From positions 31,221-95,220 of the forward strand of contig NZ_FZOR01000033.1 of the NCBI RefSeq assembly GCF_900188445.1: a DNA stretch of 64,000 bases, given 5' to 3'. This DNA comes from Actinomadura meyerae (GTDB lineage Bacteria > Actinomycetota > Actinomycetes > Streptosporangiales > Streptosporangiaceae). Below are positions 41,763 through 50,309 of this stretch, in pieces (position 1 is the stretch's first letter; the number at the start of each line of letters is the position of its first letter). Both the position numbers and the translations under genes were made by a program. A model generated the notes under the pieces. It was not told the DNA's origin and did not search any database. It worked only from the letters and a program-made list of their open reading frames with translations.

Positions 41763-42572
41763 ATGACCGCGTCCGTTATCGAGCGATTCCGCGAGCTGGT
41801 CGTCGACGAGTCGGATCCCTTCTACTTCGACCACCCGCTCGACCACGTGCCGGGGATGCTGCTGTTCAGCGGCCTGCTGGAGCTGGCCGCCCGCGCCGAC
41901 GGGCTGCGGGCGCGCGGGAGGCCGCCGGGGCGCGTCGTCGCCGGCCTCGACTTCACCCGCTTCTGCGAGCTGGACCGGGGCACGACGCTCGCGTGCCGCC
42001 CCGTCCCCGGCCGCAACCGCGCCTGGACGGTCGCCGCGCGGCAGGCCGGCCGGGAGGTGTGCGGCGGCTCCATCGCGTTCGCCGACGCGGATCCGGCGCC
42101 GCCGGGCGCCGCGCCCGGCCCCGCGCCCGCCCGGCGGGCGCCCGCCGGGCTCGTGCACCGGCGCCGCCCCGAGAACATCCTGGTCGGCGAGCCGGTGCGG
42201 CGCGGGCGCGCCGTGGTGGAGTCGGCGGTCCTCCAGCCGCCGGGGGAGCGCCCCCCGCTCCGCGGGCCCGTGGAGATCGTCGAGGCGGGCCGGCAGTTCG
42301 CCACGATGCTGGAGCACGAGGTGCACGGCCGTCCCATGGACGCGACGCTGCTATGGGTGGCGCTGCGGGCGGACATCCCGTACGGAGTGGACCGCGACGT
42401 CCCGCTCGTCCTGCGCTGGCCCACCGCGCGGCCCGCCGGGCGCCGGTCGCGCTGCGCGGCGACGCTGGCGGACGGCGCGACGGGCGCCGTCCTGGGATCG
42501 CTCACCTACGAGGCGTACGCGGTGGACCCGGAGCAGTACGCCCGGACCCGGACCCGGACCCGGGACCGGTGA
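41763..42572 (+). CDS. AfsA-type double hotdog protein, domains in reversed order
   Basis: 269 residues. AfsA (A-factor synthase) has two hotdog domains: first one with VHRxRPE..., then one with DHVPGMLL. Here DHVPGMLL comes first (residues 27-34, followed by FTRFCELD) and VHRRRPENILVG second (131-142, followed by EAGRQ at 174-178), separated by a Pro/Ala linker. The first domain lacks the family's EAxRQ motif (LLELAARAD). AfsA joins a beta-ketoacyl thioester to dihydroxyacetone phosphate; whether this protein does is unknown. ATG with GGAGGGAGC upstream; GTGA overlap with the next gene. Confidence 0.75.
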   Translation: MTASVIERFRELVVDESDPFYFDHPLDHVPGMLLFSGLLELAARADGLRARGRPPGRVVAGLDFTRFCELDRGTTLACRPVPGRNRAWTVAARQAGREVCGGSIAFADADPAPPGAAPGPAPARRAPAGLVHRRRPENILVGEPVRRGRAVVESAVLQPPGERPPLRGPVEIVEAGRQFATMLEHEVHGRPMDATLLWVALRADIPYGVDRDVPLVLRWPTARPAGRRSRCAATLADGATGAVLGSLTYEAYAVDPEQYARTRTRTRDR

Positions 42573-43213
42573 ACGGGGCCGTGAGGTACGTGACGCTCGC
42601 GCCGCGCCTGCTCTTCGCGGCGGCCACGGTCATCCTGGCCTGCGGCATCGCGCTGCACGCGGGCCGGGGCGGCGCGGTGGGGCATGCGGCGGCGGCGCTG
42701 CTGGCCGGCTACCTCGGCTGGCTGCTGCTGGAGGCGCCGGTGACGTTCCGCCGCTCCGGCGCCCCGCCCGCAGACACCCGCACACTGCTCCCGTACGGGC
42801 TGGCCCGCGTCCTGCTGGTCGCCGGCGCGTCGCTGCGGCCGGCGCCCTGGGACCGCTGGACGCCCTGGCTGCTCCTGCCCTGCGCGCTGTTCGCGGCCGG
42901 GGTGGCGCTGCGGCGGGCCGCGATCCGCGCGCTCGGCCGGTTCTACTCCCACCACGTGGCGCGGCAGGCCGGCCACCGGGTCGTCACGGACGGGCCGTAC
43001 CGGACCGTCCGGCACCCGGCGTACGCGGGGATGCTCCTCGCCCATGCCGGCGTCGCCGCCTTCTTCCCGGGCGCGGTGACCGCGGTGGCGCTCGTCCTGC
43101 TCGCCGCGGCCGTCGCCGGGCGGATCCGGGTCGAGGAACGGGCCCTCCGCGCCGTTCCGGGCTACCCGCGGTACGCCGCCGCGACGCCCCGCCTGCTGCC
43201 GGGAGTGTGGTGA
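42569..43213 (+). CDS. Isoprenylcysteine carboxyl methyltransferase-like membrane protein
   Basis: 214 residues with about five helices. The C-terminal half has the ICMT/PEMT pattern: GHRVVTDGPYRTVRHPAYAG, then RIRVEERALRAVPGYPRYA, which together bind S-adenosylmethionine. Such enzymes methylate a prenylated carboxylate in eukaryotes and various small lipids in bacteria. Its neighbours include prenyl-chain enzymes, so the substrate may be a prenylated acid. GTG start overlaps the previous stop, and GTGA again overlaps the next gene. Confidence 0.82.
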   Translation: MNGAVRYVTLAPRLLFAAATVILACGIALHAGRGGAVGHAAAALLAGYLGWLLLEAPVTFRRSGAPPADTRTLLPYGLARVLLVAGASLRPAPWDRWTPWLLLPCALFAAGVALRRAAIRALGRFYSHHVARQAGHRVVTDGPYRTVRHPAYAGMLLAHAGVAAFFPGAVTAVALVLLAAAVAGRIRVEERALRAVPGYPRYAAATPRLLPGVW

Positions 43214-45873
43214 CGATGGGCGAGATCGGGCTCAAGTTCGCGCGGCTGGAGTCGCTGCGCGCGGCGGGACTGCCCGTCCCGGACTTCTTCTGCCTCCCGG
43301 CCGCCGAGTTCGACCGGGCGCTGGACGCCCTGCGCCTGCCGCCGCCCTCGGCCGCGCCCGCCGCCGGCTGGTGCGCGTCGGCGGCGTCCGCCCTGGCCAA
43401 GGCCGTTCCGGAAGGCGACCTCGCCGCGGCCCTGCTGAGGACGTTCGACGAGCACATCGGCGCCGGCGGCACGGCGGCCGTCCGCGCCTGCGTCGTGCCG
43501 GGGCCCGACGGCGGGGGAGAGGACTCCGACGACGACCCGTACGCCGGGATGAGCGACAGCTTCCTGTACGTCCGGCGGGACGGGCTGCTGGAGGCGGTCG
43601 CCCGCTGCTGGGCGTCGGCGTTCAAGCCCGAGGCGGTCCAGTACCGGACGCTCCGGGGATCCGACCCGACCGGCGCCAGGGTCGCCGTCGGCGTGCAGCG
43701 CATGGTGTGCGGCGACCGCTCGTTCGTCGCGTTCACCCGCGACCCCCGCGACGGGACCCGGCGGCACGTCATCGCCGCCGCGCACGGCATCGGTGAGGGC
43801 GTCGTCCAGGAGAAGGCCGACGTGGACCACTTCTTCGTCGATCCGGAGACCGGCGAGGTCCGTACCGAGGTTGTGGCCAAGCGGCGCATGGTCGGCCCGC
43901 CCGCGGACGGCGAGGCCGGCCCGAGAGTGGTCGAGGTGCCCGCGGAGCTGGCGGACGCCCCCGTGCTGACCGACGAGGAGGCCCGCCGGGTCGCCGAGCT
44001 CGCCCGCCGCGTCGAATCGCACTTCGGCCGCCCCCAGGACATCGAGGGGGTGTTCACCCCCGACGGCGCGATCCACCTCGTCCAGGCGCGGCCGCTCGCC
44101 GCGGCCCCGCACGACGCCGGGCCCCGCGTCCACTGGGGCGACCACAACATCACCGAGAGCTTCCCGGGCGTGTCGGGCGCGCTCACCTACTCCCAGGCGC
44201 GGATGTTCTACGAACTGGCCTTCACCGACCTGTACCGGCGCATGGGCGTGCCCGCGCGGCGGCTCCGCGCCGACGCGCACCGGCTGCCGCGCATGGTCGG
44301 GCACCTCGGCGGGCGCGTCTACTACCGGCTGGACGACTGGCAGGAGCTGCACGGCCGGCTGCCGGTGTTCGACCTGGTCCGCGACGGCTGGGAGGAGGGC
44401 ATGGGCATCACCGGCGAGGCCCGCGCGGAGCGCCGCCGGCCGCGGATCCGGGCCGCCGCCGCGCTGCCCGGCCTCGCCGTCCGCGCGGCCGGGCACCGCC
44501 GCGCGACCGCGCGCTTCCTGCGCTGGTGGGACGGCGTGATGGCGGACGTCCACGATCCGGCCGCCCGGCCGCTCGCCGAGCGGTCCCCGGAGGAGCTGAT
44601 CGCCCTCTACCGGCGGGTGTGGGCGGAGGTGTCGGTCCGCTGGGGCGTCACTCTCACCAACGGCGTCTACGGCCTGCTCGTCCTGCGGGCGACGATCGCG
44701 CTGCTGCGCCGCTGGGCGGGCGCCGGGCCCGAACTGCTGCCCGGCCTGCTGTGCGGCGGCCGCGAGAACCGCTCGCTCGCCGCCGCCCGCGCCGCCGTCG
44801 ACCTCGCCGAGCGCGCCGGGCGGATCCCCGAGCTGAAGGCCGAGCTGCTCGCCGCCGACCCGGCCGACGCGCGGGCCCTGCGCGCCGTGTGGGACGGCGT
44901 CGCCGCCGGCCGGCACGGCTCGCCCATGGCCGCCGCCGCCCGCGCCCACCTGCGCCGCTACGGCGACCGCGCCGTGCACGACCTCAAGCTCGACGCGCCC
45001 ACGCCCCGGCAGCGGCCCTGGATGCTCGCCGGGACCCTCGCGCCGCTCGTCCGGCGGGGAGCGACCGTCGCGGGCAGCCGCGCCGCCGAGGCGCGGGCGG
45101 CGGACGAGGCCCGGCGGCGGCTGCGGGCGGCCTGCCGCGACCCTGCGCGCCGCGCCGTCCTGAGCGCCCTGCTCGCGCTGCTGCGGTCGCTGGTCCGCAC
45201 CCGGGAGGACACCAGGTTCTGCCGGACGCAGCTGTTCGGGCTCTCCCGCACGATCCTGTGGCGGCTCGGCGCCGACCTCGCCGGGGCCGGGGCGCTCGAC
45301 GACCCCATGGACGTCCTCGACCTCACCGTCGAGGAGGTGCTTGGCGCGTTCGACGGCACCCTGCCCGGCGGCGGCCCCGACGTCCTGCGCGGCCTCGCGG
45401 CGGTGCGCCGCGCCGAACGCGCCCTGCACCGCGACGCCCCGCCCCCGCCGCCGCTGCTGTCGGTCCCGGCGGACGCCCCCGTGGCGGCGGCCCTCGCCGC
45501 CGCCCGGCCGGCCGGCGCCGCCGGCGGCCCGGACGGCGACTTCCTGCGCGGGCTCGGCTCGGGCGGCGGGACGGTCCGCGGCCGCGCCAAGGTCGTGCTC
45601 GACCCCGGCGTCCCGCCCGCCGGCTGCGCCGGCCGCATCCTCATCGCCCGGGAGACCGACCCGGGCTGGCTTCCCCTCATGATCGCCGCGTCCGGCCTGG
45701 TCGTCGAACGCGGCACCCTGCTCTCGCACACCGCCGTCACGGGACGGCTGCTCGGCGTGCCCGCCGCGGTCGCGGTCGGCGGCGCCGTCGCCCGCATCCC
45801 GGACGGCGCCTGGGTCGAACTGGACGGGCGCGCCGGCACGGTCCGGGTCCTGGACGGGCGCGCCCGCCGATGA
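43210..45873 (+). CDS. Rifampin-phosphotransferase-like dikinase
   Basis: 887 residues in the order ATP-grasp domain (1-300), large central domain (about 308-780, opening HWGDHNITESFPGV) and C-terminal swivelling His domain (about 795-875, with LLSHTAVTGRLLGVP; phospho-His near 840). This is the order of rifampin phosphotransferase, not of PEP synthase, whose His domain is central. The ATP-domain motif RSSATAED is replaced by RACVVPG plus an acidic loop, but YAGMSDSFLYV, QRMVCGDRSFVAFTRDP and LVQARP remain. Predicted to phosphorylate a small molecule with ATP, giving AMP. GTG 43210 overlaps the previous stop. Confidence 0.82.
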   Translation: MTMGEIGLKFARLESLRAAGLPVPDFFCLPAAEFDRALDALRLPPPSAAPAAGWCASAASALAKAVPEGDLAAALLRTFDEHIGAGGTAAVRACVVPGPDGGGEDSDDDPYAGMSDSFLYVRRDGLLEAVARCWASAFKPEAVQYRTLRGSDPTGARVAVGVQRMVCGDRSFVAFTRDPRDGTRRHVIAAAHGIGEGVVQEKADVDHFFVDPETGEVRTEVVAKRRMVGPPADGEAGPRVVEVPAELADAPVLTDEEARRVAELARRVESHFGRPQDIEGVFTPDGAIHLVQARPLAAAPHDAGPRVHWGDHNITESFPGVSGALTYSQARMFYELAFTDLYRRMGVPARRLRADAHRLPRMVGHLGGRVYYRLDDWQELHGRLPVFDLVRDGWEEGMGITGEARAERRRPRIRAAAALPGLAVRAAGHRRATARFLRWWDGVMADVHDPAARPLAERSPEELIALYRRVWAEVSVRWGVTLTNGVYGLLVLRATIALLRRWAGAGPELLPGLLCGGRENRSLAAARAAVDLAERAGRIPELKAELLAADPADARALRAVWDGVAAGRHGSPMAAAARAHLRRYGDRAVHDLKLDAPTPRQRPWMLAGTLAPLVRRGATVAGSRAAEARAADEARRRLRAACRDPARRAVLSALLALLRSLVRTREDTRFCRTQLFGLSRTILWRLGADLAGAGALDDPMDVLDLTVEEVLGAFDGTLPGGGPDVLRGLAAVRRAERALHRDAPPPPPLLSVPADAPVAAALAAARPAGAAGGPDGDFLRGLGSGGGTVRGRAKVVLDPGVPPAGCAGRILIARETDPGWLPLMIAASGLVVERGTLLSHTAVTGRLLGVPAAVAVGGAVARIPDGAWVELDGRAGTVRVLDGRARR

Positions 45874-45937
45874 CGGGCCCCGCCGGAGACCCCCGGCGCG
45901 GCCCGCACACACCCCGCAGCACCAGAGGAGTTGGCAC

Positions 45938-46987
45938 GTGGACGAAGGAGTGTTCGGCAAGGCCGCCCAGGAGCGGGCGATCGCCGAGGTCGAGGTGGAG
46001 ATCGCGCGGCTGTGCGAGCTGCTCGCCGAGGGCCTGGCGATGGGTCTGGACGACGGCCGGGAGATGGTCGGCGGCGCCATGTCGGAGTTCCTCCTGGAGT
46101 TCTTCGACCTCGTCCGCGCGAAGGGCTCGCGGCCCGGCCTGCACGGCATGGTGACGCTGCCGCTGCTGGCGCACGGCGCGGAGACCGGCGAGCCGGGCCC
46201 GGCGGCGCCGGTCGCGGTGGTCCACCTGCTCTGGTGGGCGTCGGCCCGGCACCTCGACGATCTGACCGACGCGCCCGGCCCGGCCGGCGTCCCGGACCGG
46301 GTCGCCGCCGGCAGGAAGGCGCTCACCGCGTTCGCCGTCGGCGGTCCCCTGCCCGCCCGGCTCCTCGCCGGGCTGCCGGTGCCCGCCGCGACCCGCGCCG
46401 CGCTGGAGGAGGAGCTGTCGCGCTGCTGGCTGGACGCCGTGGACGGCCAGCTCCGCGACCTCACCGAGCGCCCGGCGGTCGCCACGCCCGCGTCGGTGCT
46501 GCGCGGCTACGAGGGCAAGACCGGCGCGCCGTACGGGATGGCCGCCGCGGCCGCCGCCTGCCTCGCCGGCGCGGACCGCGGCCGCGTCGCCGGCTGGCGC
46601 GCGTTCGGCCGGTCGCTCGGCGTGCTGCGCCAGCTCGTCAACGACCAGCGCGACCTGGCGTCCGGGCGGCACGAGGACCTCGCCAACGGCACCGCCACCT
46701 ACCTGCTCGTCCACCTGCTGAGCGGGCTGCCCGCCGGGCCGCGCCGCGAGGTGCTCGAACTGCACGCCGCAGCCCGCCGGTGCGCGGCCGCGCGCGCCGA
46801 GCTGGCCGCCCGGATGCTGGACGAGGAGGTCATCGAGGGCTACGCGGCGTCCGTGGCTCCGCTGATCGAGCGGGCGCACCGCCTGCTGGACGGGCTCGGC
46901 GGCGAACCGGCCTGCGTGCGGGAGCTGCACGGGCTGGTCGACGCGACCGTCGGCCACCTGCCCAGGTTCCGGCTGGCGGCGGCGTAG
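45938..46987 (+). CDS. Polyprenyl synthase-like protein
   Basis: 349 residues, all-helical isoprenoid synthase fold. The first Asp-rich motif is DDLTD (107-111), the second NDQRD (235-239), followed by EDLANGTATYLL. The usual GGKRLRP near the N-terminus appears only as AKGSRPGL. Both metal sites are present, so prenyl-diphosphate binding is likely; chain length and whether it elongates, cyclises or prenylates (as ComQ does) cannot be told. GTG start with GAGGAG upstream, 64 bases after the dikinase gene. Confidence 0.8.
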   Translation: MDEGVFGKAAQERAIAEVEVEIARLCELLAEGLAMGLDDGREMVGGAMSEFLLEFFDLVRAKGSRPGLHGMVTLPLLAHGAETGEPGPAAPVAVVHLLWWASARHLDDLTDAPGPAGVPDRVAAGRKALTAFAVGGPLPARLLAGLPVPAATRAALEEELSRCWLDAVDGQLRDLTERPAVATPASVLRGYEGKTGAPYGMAAAAAACLAGADRGRVAGWRAFGRSLGVLRQLVNDQRDLASGRHEDLANGTATYLLVHLLSGLPAGPRREVLELHAAARRCAAARAELAARMLDEEVIEGYAASVAPLIERAHRLLDGLGGEPACVRELHGLVDATVGHLPRFRLAAA

Positions 46988-47000
46988 GGGAGCGGCGCCG

Positions 47001-48215
47001 ATGACCGCTCCCGGCGAACTCTCCGACATCCTCCTGTCCACCGGCCCCCGGGTCGCCGACGCGGTCGGCGAGGCCCTGCACGGCCACCCCGCCTACCTGC
47101 CGATCCGGCGCGCGGCGGGCCCCATGTTCGGCGGCCGCGGGGAGACCTGCACCCGCCTCATCGGGCTCGTCCTCACCGGCGAGCCGCTGCCCGCCGACGA
47201 CCTCGCCCGCTTCCGCGACCTCGGCGTCCTCGCCGCCCGGCAGGCGATCCCGCTGCCGGTGCTGTCGGAGGTGTGGGACCTCGCGCTCGCCGCCGCCGCC
47301 CGCACCTGCTGGGCGGTCGCGCCGCCCGGCCGGTTCGCCGAGATGGCCGAGCTGACCGCGCACGCGGCCAAGCTCGCCATCGGCGCGCGGGAGGCGTGCA
47401 TCCAGGGCTACGCGGAGGCGCCCCGCGCGGGCGGCGCGTCCCGGCCGCTGCGCCGGCTGCTCGCCGAGACCCTGATCGACGGCGCGCCCGCCGGCGTCAT
47501 CGCGGAGGCGGCCGGCGTCCGGCTCGCGCCCGGCTACCTGGTGCTGCTGTGCGAGGCGCCCGCCTCCGACGCGGCCTGGGAGCGGGCGAGCGAGCGGCTG
47601 GACGGCTGGGACGGCGTGCTGTACTCCGGCGACCTGTCCGGCCTCATCGTGCTGCTGCCGGCCGGGGAGCCGCCGTGCGCGGACGCCCGCGCGGAGAGCC
47701 GCGCCGCCGAGTTCACCGCGTCCCTCGCCGCCTGGACGCGCGGCCCGGTGCACGCCGCGCAGGCGCAGCGGCGCGGTCTCGCCGGCATCCCGGAGGCACT
47801 GGAGGAGGCGTCCCGGGTGCTCACCGCCGTCAAGGCCATCCCGGACGGCGAGGACCGCCCCTACCGGGCGGACGAGCTGCTGGTCGAGCTGGCGATCCTG
47901 GAGCAGCCCGCGATCCGCGGCCGGCTCGCCGCCGTGCTGCAGCCGCTCGACGCGGGCACCGACCTGCGGCGGACGCTGGAGGTGCTGCTCGCCTGCAACC
48001 TCGACCGCGAGCGCGCCGCCCGGGAGCTGTGGATCCACCGCCGCACCCTGCACTACCGGCTGGACCGCATCCGCGACCTGTCCGGCGTCGACCCGAGCTC
48101 GGCGCGCGGCATCCAGCTGTTCCGCGCCGCCCTCACCTCGGCGCGGCTGGGCCGGCTGGAGCGCGAGGGCCGCCGCGCCGAGGAGACCTCGCTGCCCCCG
48201 CCGCTCAGCGCCTGA
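47001..48215 (+). CDS. PucR-family regulator inside the operon
   Basis: 404 residues. A C-terminal PucR helix-turn-helix (about 330-385, TLEVLLACNLDRERAARELW and HRRTLHYRL) follows a variable helical N-terminal part and a degenerate CdaR-type middle domain. ATG 47001 with GGGGAG upstream, 13 bases after the polyprenyl synthase gene. Its position inside the operon suggests pathway-specific control, perhaps through the twin palindromes at 41695-41732. Confidence 0.82.
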   Translation: MTAPGELSDILLSTGPRVADAVGEALHGHPAYLPIRRAAGPMFGGRGETCTRLIGLVLTGEPLPADDLARFRDLGVLAARQAIPLPVLSEVWDLALAAAARTCWAVAPPGRFAEMAELTAHAAKLAIGAREACIQGYAEAPRAGGASRPLRRLLAETLIDGAPAGVIAEAAGVRLAPGYLVLLCEAPASDAAWERASERLDGWDGVLYSGDLSGLIVLLPAGEPPCADARAESRAAEFTASLAAWTRGPVHAAQAQRRGLAGIPEALEEASRVLTAVKAIPDGEDRPYRADELLVELAILEQPAIRGRLAAVLQPLDAGTDLRRTLEVLLACNLDRERAARELWIHRRTLHYRLDRIRDLSGVDPSSARGIQLFRAALTSARLGRLEREGRRAEETSLPPPLSA

Positions 48216-48225
48216 AGGAGACCCG

Positions 48226-49395
48226 ATGGACTTCCCCCCGCCGCACCGGCCGGGCGTCCCGCTGGATGCCGGGCACCTGCGGATCCTGCACGAGCGCCCG
48301 CTGGTCCCGGCCGTGGTGGCGGGCCGGGAGGCGCTGCTCGCCACCCGGCACGCCGACGTCCGGAAAGTGCTCTCCGACGACCGGTTCAGCCGGGAGGCGT
48401 GGCGGGGCGGCACCCTGTTCGCGCGGACCCCGGAGTCGCTCGCGCTGGCCGCGAGCGACCCGCCGGCGCACACCCGGCGGCGCCGGGCCGTCCGGGCGTG
48501 GTTCACGGCCCGCCGCGCGGAGGCCGACCGCCCACGCATGGCGGCCGTCGCGGGCCGCCTCCTGGACGCCGTGGCGGCGGACGGGCCGCCCGCCGACCTG
48601 GTCGCCCGGTTCGCGACGCCGTTCCCGTACGCGGTGGTGTGCGGCATGCTCGGCGTCCCCGTGGCCGACCTCGGCCTGCTGCTGCCGTGGGCGAGCGCGA
48701 TGATGTCGGCGGGGCACCACCCGGACGCCGAGGTCGCGGCGGCGCACGAGGGCATGCGCGGCTACTTCGCCGAGCAGGTCGCGGCCCGCCGGCCGTGCCC
48801 CGGCGACGACCTGCTCACCGCGCTCGTGCACGGCTCGGACCTGTCGGACGCGGAGATCGCGGTGTTCGGGGCCGGGCTGCTGATGGCGGGCGGGGAGAGC
48901 ACCGCGAACCTCCTCGCGCTCTGCCTGCTCGACCTGGCGGCGCGGCCGCGGCTCGCCGCCCGGCTGCGCGCCGACCCGGCGCTGATCCCGGCCGCGGCCG
49001 AGGAGTACGTGCGCTGGACGTGGCTCGCGGGCACCGGAGGCCGGCCGCACGTCGTCACCGCCGCCGCCGAGCTGGCGGGGACGCCGCTGGCGCCGGGCGA
49101 CGTCGTCGTCCCGCTCACCGACGCCGCCAACCGCGACCCGGCGGCGTTCCCCGCCGCCGGCGCCTTCGACCCGGCCCGCTCCCCGAACCCGCACCTCGGC
49201 TTCGGCCACGGCCGGCACCGCTGCCTCGGCGCCCACCACGCCCGCGCCGAACTCCAGACCGGCCTGGCCGCCGTGCTGCGCCGGTTCGGGGACCTGTCAC
49301 TGGCGGTCGACCCCGCCGACCTGGCCTGGCGGGAGCGCATGTTCGTGCGCGGGGTCTGGCAGCTCCCGGTCACCTGGTCGCGCCCGAGCCGGTGA
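48226..49395 (+). CDS. Cytochrome P450
   Basis: 389 residues, short bacterial class without a fused reductase. The haem loop is FGHGRHRCLG with the ligand Cys at 333. The I-helix motif is AGGEST (about 223-228) rather than AGxDT, and the K-helix ExxR is EEYVR. Expected to hydroxylate or desaturate a pathway intermediate. No ferredoxin gene lies beside it. ATG with AAGGAG upstream; stop overlaps the next gene (GTGA). Confidence 0.93.
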   Translation: MDFPPPHRPGVPLDAGHLRILHERPLVPAVVAGREALLATRHADVRKVLSDDRFSREAWRGGTLFARTPESLALAASDPPAHTRRRRAVRAWFTARRAEADRPRMAAVAGRLLDAVAADGPPADLVARFATPFPYAVVCGMLGVPVADLGLLLPWASAMMSAGHHPDAEVAAAHEGMRGYFAEQVAARRPCPGDDLLTALVHGSDLSDAEIAVFGAGLLMAGGESTANLLALCLLDLAARPRLAARLRADPALIPAAAEEYVRWTWLAGTGGRPHVVTAAAELAGTPLAPGDVVVPLTDAANRDPAAFPAAGAFDPARSPNPHLGFGHGRHRCLGAHHARAELQTGLAAVLRRFGDLSLAVDPADLAWRERMFVRGVWQLPVTWSRPSR

Positions 49396-50282
49396 GGGGA
49401 TGGGCCGGTGAGGGGTGGGGCGTCCGGGTCGGCCGGTTCGTCCGGGGCGCCTACCCGCCGCTGCCGTCCGCGGTGTCCGCCGCGCTGTGGGCGTGCGGCG
49501 GCACCGGACTGTTCGCCGCGCTCGACCCTGCGGGACGGGGGTGGCGGCCCGGGGCGGGGACGGCGGCGGCCGCGGCGGCGCTGTTCGCCGACCTGCTTCT
49601 CATGCGGGCGCTCGACGACATCCGCGACATCGGCTACGACCGGCGGTTCCATCCCCGCCGCCCGCTGCCGTCCGGCGAGGTGCGCGTCCGCGACCTCCTC
49701 GTGCTGTACGCGGTCGGCGCGGCGGTGCTGGTCGCGTCGCACGCGGCGTGGCCGTGGCGGGCCGGCGTCCTGCTCGCGCAGCTCGGCTATGCCGCCGCGC
49801 TGCTCGGCGTCCACCTGCGCTGGGGGAGGCCCCATCCGGACAGGCTGTTCGCCGGGCTGCTGGTGAGCCTGCCCGTGCCCGTCCTGCTGCACCTGTACCT
49901 GTACGCCGGTTACCTGGACGCCGCCGGGCACGGCCCGGACGCGTCCGCGCTCACCGCCGTGCTCGTCGCGGTGCTCGCGGCGGGGCACGTGGAACTCGCG
50001 GGGAAGACCACCCGCGCGCCGCTGCCGGGGGAGCGGACCTGCACGGCGGTCCTCGGCCTCCGCGGCGCGGTGGCGTGCGTCCTGGCCGCGCCGGTCCTGT
50101 CGGCGTTGCTGCTCGCGTTCTCCGCGCGGACGGGTCCGTGGACGGCCGTCGTGTTCGCCCCGCTCATCGTCCCGGCGCCGGCCGCCGTCTCCTTCGCCCG
50201 CGGGCGCACCCGGTGGCCCGCGCCCGCCCTGTACATGGCGGCGGCGTTCGCGAGCTGGGCCGTCCTCGGGCTCGCCCGGTGA
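49392..50282 (+). CDS. UbiA-like prenyltransferase or UbiA-type cyclase
   Basis: 296 residues, about eight membrane helices. The first Asp motif is DDIRDIGYD (75-83) followed by RRFHPRRPLPSG, a good UbiA match. The second motif, normally DxxxD, is ELAGKTTRAP (201-210). That change is seen in some UbiA-like subfamilies and would alter diphosphate binding, so it may be a prenyltransferase with changed specificity or a UbiA-type terpene cyclase. GTG 49392 overlaps the P450 stop. Last gene of the operon. Confidence 0.8.
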   Translation: MRGWAGEGWGVRVGRFVRGAYPPLPSAVSAALWACGGTGLFAALDPAGRGWRPGAGTAAAAAALFADLLLMRALDDIRDIGYDRRFHPRRPLPSGEVRVRDLLVLYAVGAAVLVASHAAWPWRAGVLLAQLGYAAALLGVHLRWGRPHPDRLFAGLLVSLPVPVLLHLYLYAGYLDAAGHGPDASALTAVLVAVLAAGHVELAGKTTRAPLPGERTCTAVLGLRGAVACVLAAPVLSALLLAFSARTGPWTAVVFAPLIVPAPAAVSFARGRTRWPAPALYMAAAFASWAVLGLAR

Positions 50283-50309
50283 GGCGCACCCGTCCGGTCA
50301 GGGGCCGCG

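Noticed and set aside
41432..41766. Overlapping frames in the leader of the isoprenoid operon
   Set aside because: Cys/Arg/Gly-rich low-complexity products without ribosome sites; the region is better seen as non-coding.
42541..42566. CGGACC hexamer repeats as a regulatory element
   Set aside because: They are codons for an Arg-Thr repeat at the end of the AfsA-like gene, so coding explains them.
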